The translations under genes were made by a program, and so were the position numbers. The notes below the pieces were generated by a model. The model worked only from the letters and a program-made list of their open reading frames with translations, was not told the DNA's origin and ran no database searches. A DNA stretch of 59,836 bases from IMG/VR virus record IMGVR_UViG_3300021376_000060, positions 1-59,836 of that record; one strand, written 5' to 3'. The stretch's first letter is position 1; the number at the start of each line of letters is the position of its first letter. Below are positions 8,584-15,305 of the stretch, piece by piece. Source of the DNA: a virus.

Positions 8584-9148
8584 AGTGTAATGGGTTTCCG
8601 TTATTGTCTACTATATCATAGATAGTATACTTGAAACTGACCTCTGCCGTCAAATAATCAATATCACTATCTGTAGCATCAAAGGAAAGATCTGTCAATG
8701 TATAGGGGAAAATATTTCTAAACTTTACTTGGAAATTTGATGTATTGCTACTAGTAAGTACAAACAAAGTAGCATCGGAATACAAGTTCATTTGGTCTTT
8801 GAACTGTGCATCCATAGCTGGATTATCTTTTTGGAAGTTATATATTTCTTCTAAACTTTCTGGAAATCCAATTCCACGTATCCACTTTTGGATTTCCATA
8901 TAGTTCTCAAGATTCTCATCAACAAGAAATCTTAATCTCAAATCACTGAATTCAATTTTATCTCCAGGTAAAGGAATATCTTTTAGATAAGTTGGTTGAG
9001 TTGTAACACCAAAAGTTAATCCTGGAATGTTCATAGAGTTTCCGAAGAAAGAAACTTTACGAGCTCTGTTTACAACGAACTTGAAACCTACAGGAGATAG
9101 AAAATTCCTATTCTGTATTTGATTTCTAAACGCGTTAGATATCGTCAT
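8573..9148 (-). CDS. Tail-tube-fold structural protein (tail completion or initiator type)
   Basis: 191 residues. It resembles the gp19 tail-tube superfamily in overall plan: an N-terminal segment before a core of FVVNRARKVSFFGNSMNIPG, then GVTTQPTYLKDIPLPGDKIEF and an EIQKWIRGIGFPES helix. It is clearly not the main tube gene, which lies at 14655-15269. In related cyanophages the gene between gp23 and uvsY is annotated as a tail completion or structural protein. I cannot decide between gp3-like and a gp48/gp54-like initiator role. It lies directly after the gp23 terminator, with a weak late-like motif upstream. Confidence 0.78.
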   Translation of the reverse strand: MTISNAFRNQIQNRNFLSPVGFKFVVNRARKVSFFGNSMNIPGLTFGVTTQPTYLKDIPLPGDKIEFSDLRLRFLVDENLENYMEIQKWIRGIGFPESLEEIYNFQKDNPAMDAQFKDQMNLYSDATLFVLTSSNTSNFQVKFRNIFPYTLTDLSFDATDSDIDYLTAEVSFKYTIYDIVDNNGNPLHYDT

Positions 9149-9159
9149 TTTTTTCTAAT

Positions 9160-9167
9160 TATTTAGA
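9160..9167 (-). promoter_or_regulatory. Weak late-type promoter motif
   Basis: TCTAAATA on the minus strand, one mismatch from T4 TATAAATA, 12 bases before the ATG at 9148 and just past the gp23 terminator. It is the only promoter candidate that could restart transcription for the tail-tube-like gene and uvsY. The short distance to the ATG lowers confidence. Confidence 0.35.
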
Positions 9168-9168
9168 T

Positions 9169-9194
9169 AAAAAAAAGGGGTCCTTTCGGACCCC
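9169..9194 (-). terminator. Rho-independent terminator of the head operon
   Basis: On the minus strand, GGGGTCC-GAAA-GGACCCC followed by eight T residues. The 7-bp GC-rich stem and tetraloop make this the strongest terminator in the window. It begins 22 bases after the gp23 stop codon and closes the head gene unit. Confidence 0.93.
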
Positions 9195-9216
9195 TGAGAA
9201 ACCTGTGTGAAACGAA

Positions 9217-10638
9217 TTACATGAGGTTCTTGATTGCAACTCTTCTATAGTAGCGGTTGCTGTTGACACGAAGACGACCAAGACCTTGATCGGTTCCTTC
9301 CGCGAATGGGTTGGCAACAATACCATAACGGGTCTTGAAGCCAATCTTGGGCTGGAAGGTGTTCTCTCCAACGGCACGTACCATCTGGAGGGGAACATAA
9401 GGACAATAGAAGAGTCCAGCGTCATAAGCCGAAGAACCCTTATAACCAACAACGTAGTATTGGTTGCTGCCCTGTGCCAGACCACCATTATCAGCGGCCA
9501 GGTTTGCTGAATAAGGATCGATATAAACACGATACTTACCGTTGATAGTACCAGCAAAAGTGTTACCGGTGTCATCAACATTCAGGTTTGCGTTCAGAGC
9601 TGGGGTGTAATCAAGAACACCAGCCATGGTCAGAGCTGAAGCTACGTCAGCTGAACACATAATGATGTTACCCTTTCCACGACGAGTTCTCTGAGCGATT
9701 CTGTTAGCATCTCTTTCGATTTGGAACAGAAGACCCTTGAACTTCTCAACAGACCAACGACCGTTGGAGTCGATGTCAAGGTCAAATACACCTTGAGTAG
9801 AAACGTTCTCAACAGCACCTTGCTCAGCGATCTTATAGATCGTTCTGATGACTTCACGGTTGATCTCAGCAAGAATCTCGCTTGACAGAATGTTAGCGAG
9901 TTCAGCTTCAGCGTTCAGACCGTGAATTGCCTTCAGGTCTTGAGCCAGTTCGAGACTGTACTCAGCCTTCAGTGCTCTTGACTTGGCGGTAACAGTGACC
10001 TTCTCGATTGAGAATGCCATCTGGTTGAACTGATCACCAGTGCCAGCTCCCAGATTTTCTGCGTCACCAGTTACCATACCCTGACCGACATCATATGCGG
10101 TTGAGGTAGCGGTTCCGACAGGGTTCAGGATTGCTGGGTTGGTTCCTGACTGTGCAGTAGTACCGAGACCAGCAACAACATCAGAGAAACCTCCAGTGAG
10201 GTTGAATCCATCATCCTGACCAGAGAATGCGGTATCAACTTCGTTATAGAATGATTCAGTTCCGCTCTGATTGTTGTAGCGAGAACGCATTGCGAAGATG
10301 AGTCCAGTAGGACCACTCATTGGTTGAACACCAGCCAAGTCATAAGCGACCAGGTTTGGCATTGAACGTCTGATCAGTGAGATCAGAACAGGATCGAAAC
10401 CTGCGGTAGGACCAGCGGCTGATGATCCACCAGTGAAACCACCGGTTCCAGCAGAGTTAGTTGGGGACTCCATCAGGTTGAAGCCGCTGCTAAATGCAGA
10501 TTCTTCTCTTAAAAACTTTTCTTGGTTTTCCAGCAGGACTGCGGTTACCGCTCTACGATGGGAATCTTTGATTGGATCAAGACCCTCATAGTTGAGGAGA
10601 GGTGCCCACTTTTCCTGCAGATGCTCGGAATGGAACAT
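9217..10638 (-). CDS. gp23: Major capsid protein gp23
   Basis: 473 residues from the ATG at 10638 (T4 gp23 is 521). The frame is open to 10698, but AGGT 8 bases upstream and MFHSEHLQEKWAPLL as N-terminus favour this start. Diagnostic blocks are RRSMPNLVAYDLAGVQPMSGPTG and the C-terminal IVANPFAEG. A likely gp21 cleavage site is NLME|SPTN, after Glu57, which fits the LxE rule and the T4 site. gp22 lies upstream and the strong terminator downstream. I see no late motif in the 46-base gap after gp22, so it is probably transcribed from the gp22 promoter. Confidence 0.98.
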   Translation of the reverse strand: MFHSEHLQEKWAPLLNYEGLDPIKDSHRRAVTAVLLENQEKFLREESAFSSGFNLMESPTNSAGTGGFTGGSSAAGPTAGFDPVLISLIRRSMPNLVAYDLAGVQPMSGPTGLIFAMRSRYNNQSGTESFYNEVDTAFSGQDDGFNLTGGFSDVVAGLGTTAQSGTNPAILNPVGTATSTAYDVGQGMVTGDAENLGAGTGDQFNQMAFSIEKVTVTAKSRALKAEYSLELAQDLKAIHGLNAEAELANILSSEILAEINREVIRTIYKIAEQGAVENVSTQGVFDLDIDSNGRWSVEKFKGLLFQIERDANRIAQRTRRGKGNIIMCSADVASALTMAGVLDYTPALNANLNVDDTGNTFAGTINGKYRVYIDPYSANLAADNGGLAQGSNQYYVVGYKGSSAYDAGLFYCPYVPLQMVRAVGENTFQPKIGFKTRYGIVANPFAEGTDQGLGRLRVNSNRYYRRVAIKNLM

Positions 10639-10684
10639 TTGCGTGTACCTATTGTGATTGTTTACGTTTGATTTAATGTTAAAT

Positions 10685-11749
10685 TCAGTTCTTAGCAACA
10701 GCCTGAAGAGTCTTCAGGTATGCGGCCATTGTATCCGAAACAGATTCGGATGAATGGTCTACACCCTCAGAAAGGGTTTCAGTATGTGCTTTAGGAGCTT
10801 TATTTGCTGGGAAATATGATTCCTTCAGCATCTCCAGTTTTTCACGATATTCTTCTTCACTTTCAAACTCAACACTTTCGGCAAGTGAAGCGAGCTTCTC
10901 TTTCTGAGTAGCAGCTAAGCCCTCAGAAATCTGATCGAAGATACCATCAGCAACCGACTCTGCGAGTCTTTGGTTAAGTTGGATATTCTTCTCAATCTGC
11001 TCGTTGAGTTTTGTCTCCATGTCATCAAGTTTTTCTACCATGCTCTCAAGAACATCATATTTATCTTCAGGGATTGTTACATAATGTGCTTCAAAAAGAT
11101 CCTTCATTCCTTCAAGGAAGGATTCGGTCATTTCAGTCTTAAGACCTTGCTCGACTGCCAGTTCATTTTCGGTGAACCATTCGTCGGCAACGTACTCAAG
11201 GTAAGAATCAACTCTTTCCTTAAGTGCTTCTTTGATTTCTTCGACTTCTTCTACAAGTCTTTCTTCATATTGTGATTCAAGAGCTTCTTTGATTTCTCCA
11301 ACCTTAGAGATCAGAGCTGCTTCAAAGATAGTCTTTGCTTTTTCTTTAAACTCTTCAGAGAGTTCTTCACCACCGAGAAGTGCATTAACATCTTCTTCGA
11401 TGTCATACTCTTCAGTCTCTTCTTCTACAACTTCTTCTTCAGTCTCTTCAACTTCGGCAAGAACTTCTTCATCTTCAAGTTCTTCTTCTTCCTTAACCGC
11501 CTTCATAGCATCAGATGCTTTAGCTCCCTTATTGACAACATCCTTTACTTGTGAAAGGGTCTTGCCAGGGGTTTTCAGCTTTGCCGAATCATCATCGGAT
11601 CTATAATTTTCTGGGGTAGGACCACCCAGATCTTCATATGAACCAGCAATTGAAGTATCCATTGTTTCCGCTGCTTTTGCTCCAGCATTAACGGCGGTTT
11701 TGGATTGCTTAGTGCCTACTTCCATTTCTTGTAAATCTCCACGAGACAT
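10685..11749 (-). CDS. gp22: Prohead core scaffold gp22
   Basis: 354 residues (T4 gp22 is about 269). It forms the internal scaffold of the prohead and is degraded by gp21. It is very acidic: residues of about 85-120 are almost all Glu, Asp and Val, and the middle and C-terminal parts are predicted coiled coil (EIKEALESQYEERLVEEVEE, MVEKLDDMETKLNEQIEKN). There are no Cys residues. A GGAG site lies 7 bases before the ATG, and a perfect TATAAATA late promoter lies 38 bases upstream. The extra length over T4 is mostly the N-terminal 85 residues and the acidic block. Confidence 0.95.
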   Translation of the reverse strand: MSRGDLQEMEVGTKQSKTAVNAGAKAAETMDTSIAGSYEDLGGPTPENYRSDDDSAKLKTPGKTLSQVKDVVNKGAKASDAMKAVKEEEELEDEEVLAEVEETEEEVVEEETEEYDIEEDVNALLGGEELSEEFKEKAKTIFEAALISKVGEIKEALESQYEERLVEEVEEIKEALKERVDSYLEYVADEWFTENELAVEQGLKTEMTESFLEGMKDLFEAHYVTIPEDKYDVLESMVEKLDDMETKLNEQIEKNIQLNQRLAESVADGIFDQISEGLAATQKEKLASLAESVEFESEEEYREKLEMLKESYFPANKAPKAHTETLSEGVDHSSESVSDTMAAYLKTLQAVAKN

Positions 11750-11786
11750 TTGAACTCTCCGTTTAACCTTAGTTATAAACTATATT

Positions 11787-11794
11787 TATTTATA
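11787..11794 (-). promoter_or_regulatory. Consensus late promoter for gp22-gp23
   Basis: TATAAATA on the minus strand, identical to the T4 late consensus. It sits in the 47-bp gap between gp21 and gp22, 38 bases before the gp22 ATG. It is the only perfect T4-type match found in an intergenic gap of this window, and it drives the most abundant head proteins. Confidence 0.85.
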
Positions 11795-11796
11795 AA

Positions 11797-12447
11797 TTAA
11801 AGATTTGTGAGAAAATCGTTGAATAAGTTCAACTTATTCTCATCCAGTCTTTTTTGGTCTACAAGAGTATTAATAGTCTTGTAAGTCTTCTCCGCATATT
11901 TTTCACGGAGAATTCCACCATCCCATACCCACTCTTTACCTTCCATAATTCCAGAGACAAAAGCATCTGGAGCTGAAGGATCTGCTACGATATCTGCTGC
12001 AGTTGCTAACATAAAGTCTTCACCTACAACGTTGATTCCCTCTCTAGTCATACGAAGAGAACCGATACCACGAGAAGAAACGCCAAGTTTTACACCTTCA
12101 GAAATTAAAGATTCTGCAATCTTACCCATAGGAGTAGAAAGAATCTTTGCTTTTCCAATGAAGTTAGATCCACTCTCTCTCAGAGAAACAATTTTATGAG
12201 AAACTCTATCCAGGTTTACGGTAGGACCATCTGGATGTCCAAGTTCTCCAAGTGCTCTACCTTGAGCAACATGATTTTCATTATAACGAGACACTTCACG
12301 ACGAAGAGTTTCCATAGGGTACATACGACCATTACGGTTCTTGATGTTTCCCTGGAGAAAAACTCCTTCGATGAAAAGTGACTTTTTACCGTTCTTGTTT
12401 TCGACGATAAATTCGACCTGTTCGATTTCTTCTCTGATGAGTTTCAT
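11797..12447 (-). CDS. gp21: Prohead core protease gp21
   Basis: 216 residues (T4 gp21 is 212). This serine protease of the herpesvirus-assemblin type cleaves gp22, gp23 and other core proteins during head maturation. The expected catalytic elements are visible: GELGHPDG with His71, LGVSSRGIGS with the nucleophile at Ser124 or Ser125, and an acidic cluster DIVADPSAPDAFV at 152-164. It lies between the 88-residue protein and gp22, in the T4 order. Confidence 0.95.
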   Translation of the reverse strand: MKLIREEIEQVEFIVENKNGKKSLFIEGVFLQGNIKNRNGRMYPMETLRREVSRYNENHVAQGRALGELGHPDGPTVNLDRVSHKIVSLRESGSNFIGKAKILSTPMGKIAESLISEGVKLGVSSRGIGSLRMTREGINVVGEDFMLATAADIVADPSAPDAFVSGIMEGKEWVWDGGILREKYAEKTYKTINTLVDQKRLDENKLNLFNDFLTNL

Positions 12448-12451
12448 GGCT

Positions 12452-12718
12452 TTAGTTAGTGAATCCTACTTTTGATGCTTTGATAGATGATGAAGTCCAG
12501 ATAACATCAGTTGGAAGTTTCTCAAGAAATTCGACAGAGTTTGCTGGCATAGAAAAATAATTAGTTGTGGCTGCTCCAACAATAGTTGAAACTCCAACAG
12601 TAACAATACCAGCAGTGTTATTGTGAACTCTTACACAAGTAGCACTTCCGATACTTGTAGCAGCACCAGCAGAATCACCTGTGGAAACTTCAGTCTCAAT
12701 TATCTTAGTTCTTTGCAT
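12452..12718 (-). CDS. Small beta-rich virion protein
   Basis: 88 residues, Thr/Ser/Ala/Val-rich and free of charged clusters, predicted all beta: CVRVHNNTAGIVTVGVST, then NYFSMPANSVEFLEKLPTDVIW. The 'M-P-x-x-S-x-x-[FL]-[LI]-x-K' segment followed by a strand recurs in the 92-residue protein at 19495, suggesting a paralogous pair. It sits in the head cluster at the place of T4 gene 68 but does not look like gp68. A capsid or tail decoration role is a guess. Confidence 0.75.
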   Translation of the reverse strand: MQRTKIIETEVSTGDSAGAATSIGSATCVRVHNNTAGIVTVGVSTIVGAATTNYFSMPANSVEFLEKLPTDVIWTSSSIKASKVGFTN

Positions 12719-12743
12719 TTTTATGATAAAGTCTTATACTTTT

Positions 12744-12751
12744 TATTTATG
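12744..12751 (-). promoter_or_regulatory. Late-type promoter motif before the 88-residue gene
   Basis: CATAAATA on the minus strand, 26 bases before the ATG at 12718. It spans the stop codon of the gp67-like gene. Confidence 0.5.
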
Positions 12752-12920
12752 ATTCTTCGTAGTCTTCAGTATCCTCTTCATTTCCAAATAGAGCATTTGC
12801 TGCTACTGGTTTATAATCATCAACTCTTTCTGCAGCTTTTGAGAAAAGAATGTCTTTGATTTTGTCACTGATTTGAGAAGGACTGTCATCAGATACGATC
12901 ATATCCATTAATTCATCCAT
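12747..12920 (-). CDS. gp67: Prohead core protein gp67-like
   Basis: 57 residues, too short for most gene finders. It reads MDELMDMIVSDD, then a helix QISDKIKDILFSKAAERVDDY, and ends in a very acidic tail NEEDTEDYEES. T4 gp67 (80 residues) has the same plan, a short helical N-terminus with an acidic C-terminal tail, and lies in the same place between gp20 and gp21. gp67 is a prohead core component affecting head shape and is cleaved by gp21. A late motif lies 25 bases upstream. Confidence 0.8.
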   Translation of the reverse strand: MDELMDMIVSDDSPSQISDKIKDILFSKAAERVDDYKPVAANALFGNEEDTEDYEES

Positions 12921-12944
12921 ACTTGTAAAATTAAATGTCTTTCT

Positions 12945-12952
12945 TATTTATT
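12945..12952 (-). promoter_or_regulatory. Late-type promoter motif before gp67
   Basis: AATAAATA on the minus strand, 25 bases before the gp67 ATG, overlapping the gp20 stop codon. Confidence 0.5.
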
Positions 12953-14621
12953 AAATTTCTCCACCCTCTGGGACTTCTACTGATTTTTCTTGATCTCTTA
13001 TATCAGGTTCCATAACTGGTTGACCTAAATCCATAGCAGCTGCTCCACCTGCAGCTGCCATTGGTTGTCCAGTTTGTGGATCGATAGACATCATAGCAGG
13101 ATCAGGAATTGTTCCGTCTTCAATTTCCTTTGAAATTAATTCATTTTGTTCAATGATTTCTTGATCTGTTTGACGCAGAATCTTACGTCTTACATAATCA
13201 ACTGAGAAGTACTTACCAACATAAGGTTCTGCAGTTCCAACAAGAGCAAGTCTTTCATTCAACAACTCTGCATCTTTTAGTTCTGCAAAGTGATTATCAT
13301 AAAGGAAATCATATTGAATATGTTCATTCATAATCTCCCAATCTTCAGGAGTGATAATATTTTTGAGAATCAATTGAGTCCTCAACATATCACTGAACAT
13401 ATTTGAGAATCTCTTTCTCAAACGTCCAACAAACTTACTAAACTTAAGTTCATCTCTTAAAATTTCAGATGAACGACCAAGATTAAATCCACCTTCTCCG
13501 CCAATTCTGGTTGGAGGAACATTTAGTGACTTATAAAGCTTTTCTTGGAAATACTTAATATCTGTAATCTCTCCAAGATTTTGACCACCAGGAAGAGTAG
13601 AAATTTCAGTACCTCTACCACCTTCACGGCGAGGAAGCCAGAAATCTTCTAACATACTCATGTACTTTTTATCATCACGAATCTCTCCAGTAGATGCATC
13701 ATAAACAAGTTTGTTACGATAACGCATCATAACATCACGAAGATATTGTTCTGCTTTGATCTTAGGAAGATTACCTACATCGATGTAAAAAATTCTTCTT
13801 TCAGGTGCACGAGATAAACGATAGATAACAAGACTATCCTCAATCATTCTTAATTGATTGAGTGACTTAATTGCTTTGTGTAAGTATGAAAGAGTTGATC
13901 CCTTATTTCTATCTACAAGACCTGATGTGCAATATGTAATAGAATCTCTTGACATTTTGATTCCATTACTTGTACCAACTGCAGCTGGATTTGCTGTTGG
14001 ATATGCAGTTTTGGGACTATAAACAAAATACTCTTCTAGTTCTGGGAACTCATAATCCATAGGATTATCAGATCTTATTTTGGCAAAAGTATTTCCGTCG
14101 TCTTTTTTCTTCTTATTTTGTCTTACATAACGCATCTTAAGTGCGTCAATATACCGGAGTTCTTGAATACCTTCTTGTGGATTTTTTAAATCGATTACTT
14201 TATGATAGTAAAGACGACCATCAATGTACCAATTTCTATAGATTTCGTGAGACTTTTTATCAAAATCTAACAGTTCTAAAATATACTTAAACTCATCCCT
14301 GATTTTTTTCTTAATACCGTCACTTGCGTTCAGATTATCTAAATCAATCTGAACAGGACTATCATTCGTATCTGATACAATTGCTTCGTTTACAATATCT
14401 TCAATAGCACTATCACATTCTGGATGAAGTGCCATCTCACGATATCGTTTAATTAAATCAAACTCAGTTCTATAAACTCCCTCAATATCAACATAAGAAC
14501 CAAAAAAACCACTACTCAAGTAGTGGTCAGTCCCATCCTCATTATTGGGAGGAACAGGACTGACTGTACTCGGAGATAGTGGTTCAGTATCCTCAATAGA
14601 GAATCCAAATAATTTTGCCAT
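12951..14621 (-). CDS. gp20: Portal vertex protein gp20
   Basis: 556 residues (T4 gp20 is about 524). It forms the dodecameric portal through which gp17 pumps DNA and to which the neck attaches. Conserved portal segments include AIEDIVNEAIVSDTNDSPVQIDLD, RLYYHKVIDLKNPQEGIQEL, LPGGQNLGEITDIKYFQEKLY and FNLGRSSEILRDELKFSKF. The C-terminal 50 residues are Ala/Pro/Gln-rich with a final acidic stretch. A hairpin followed by seven T residues lies inside codons 32-40. A late motif is 28 bases upstream. Confidence 0.97.
   Translation of the reverse strand: MAKLFGFSIEDTEPLSPSTVSPVPPNNEDGTDHYLSSGFFGSYVDIEGVYRTEFDLIKRYREMALHPECDSAIEDIVNEAIVSDTNDSPVQIDLDNLNASDGIKKKIRDEFKYILELLDFDKKSHEIYRNWYIDGRLYYHKVIDLKNPQEGIQELRYIDALKMRYVRQNKKKKDDGNTFAKIRSDNPMDYEFPELEEYFVYSPKTAYPTANPAAVGTSNGIKMSRDSITYCTSGLVDRNKGSTLSYLHKAIKSLNQLRMIEDSLVIYRLSRAPERRIFYIDVGNLPKIKAEQYLRDVMMRYRNKLVYDASTGEIRDDKKYMSMLEDFWLPRREGGRGTEISTLPGGQNLGEITDIKYFQEKLYKSLNVPPTRIGGEGGFNLGRSSEILRDELKFSKFVGRLRKRFSNMFSDMLRTQLILKNIITPEDWEIMNEHIQYDFLYDNHFAELKDAELLNERLALVGTAEPYVGKYFSVDYVRRKILRQTDQEIIEQNELISKEIEDGTIPDPAMMSIDPQTGQPMAAAGGAAAMDLGQPVMEPDIRDQEKSVEVPEGGEI
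14502..14527 (-). terminator. Terminator-like hairpin inside the 5' end of gp20
   Basis: On the minus strand ACCACTACT-TG-AGTAGTGGT, a 9-bp inverted repeat (effectively an 8-bp stem and 4-base loop), followed directly by TTTTTTT. It lies about 95 bases into gp20, encoding HYLSSGFFG. It has the shape of an intrinsic terminator but moderate GC content. It could reduce read-through from the gp18/gp19 unit or be a coding coincidence. Confidence 0.4.
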
Positions 14622-14648
14622 TATTAAAGTTCTTGTCTACTTATGATC

Positions 14649-14656
14649 TATTTATT
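14649..14656 (-). promoter_or_regulatory. Late-type promoter motif before gp20
   Basis: AATAAATA on the minus strand, 28 bases before the gp20 ATG, overlapping the gp19 stop codon. Confidence 0.5.
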
Positions 14657-15269
14657 ATGCTCCAGTTCCAGCTGCCTCTGGGAACCAGTACTGAACTTGG
14701 AACTCAACAGTAAACTCTTCAATAGTGTTTCCTTGGTCATAAGAAAGTCCAATCTCAGAAATACCAGTTGGGAAAATATCGATAAAACGATATTGTGCCA
14801 AAATATTGGCATTTTCTCCAGTGGTGTTATTTCCCTGAGTGTTTGATGCACTTCTGCCAAGTTGATAAACAATAGCATTTCCCATGTAATCATTAGGGTT
14901 GGTTAAACCAGAATGATCTCCATACTGAGCTACGTTTTGAACCCAAGCTTCAAACGCTCTTCTGTGTGAGAAGTTTTCATCATTAATTACCGATACTGTC
15001 CAAACGTCGATTGATCTATCACCAGCAACTTTCAATTCTCTTCCTCTAAAAGGAACGGGAATTGGAGTAACAGTTGAAGCTGGAAGTGCAGCAGTCTTAC
15101 AAAGGAAACGGAAATTTTCTTTGTCAAACTGACCGGTTCCATCACCTTGAACTGAAAGATTGACACCAGCTGGGAAAGTAACGTCAACCTCAAAAAGATT
15201 AGGACGAGCACCTCCACCAATAAGTTTTGATTTAAATTGTGAAATGCCTCTTGTTGGGATTTGTGCCAT
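14655..15269 (-). CDS. gp19: Tail tube protein gp19
   Basis: 204 residues (T4 gp19 is 163). It is the subunit of the inner tail tube. It is clearly related to T4 gp19: GGGARPNLFEVDVTFP, FLCKTAALPASTVTPIPVPF, GRELKVAGDRSIDVWTVSVI and a C-terminal EFTVEFQVQYWFPE. A very strong ribosome site (AAAGGAGG) lies about 10 bases before the ATG, fitting a protein needed in many copies. It sits between gp18 and gp20, as in T4. Confidence 0.97.
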   Translation of the reverse strand: MAQIPTRGISQFKSKLIGGGARPNLFEVDVTFPAGVNLSVQGDGTGQFDKENFRFLCKTAALPASTVTPIPVPFRGRELKVAGDRSIDVWTVSVINDENFSHRRAFEAWVQNVAQYGDHSGLTNPNDYMGNAIVYQLGRSASNTQGNNTTGENANILAQYRFIDIFPTGISEIGLSYDQGNTIEEFTVEFQVQYWFPEAAGTGA

Positions 15270-15289
15270 TTTTAGGTTCCTCCTTTAGT

Positions 15290-15297
15290 AATTTATA
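15290..15297 (-). promoter_or_regulatory. Near-consensus late motif before gp19
   Basis: TATAAATT on the minus strand, one mismatch from T4 TATAAATA, 21 bases before the gp19 ATG and just upstream of its strong ribosome site. Confidence 0.4.
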
Positions 15298-15305
15298 ATC
15301 TAAAA

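Noticed and set aside
9217-10698. Longer gp23 starting at 10698
   Set aside because: That start would overlap gp22 and give an N-terminus (MLRTEFNIKSNVNNHN) unlike gp23. The ATG at 10638 has a ribosome site and a matching N-terminus.
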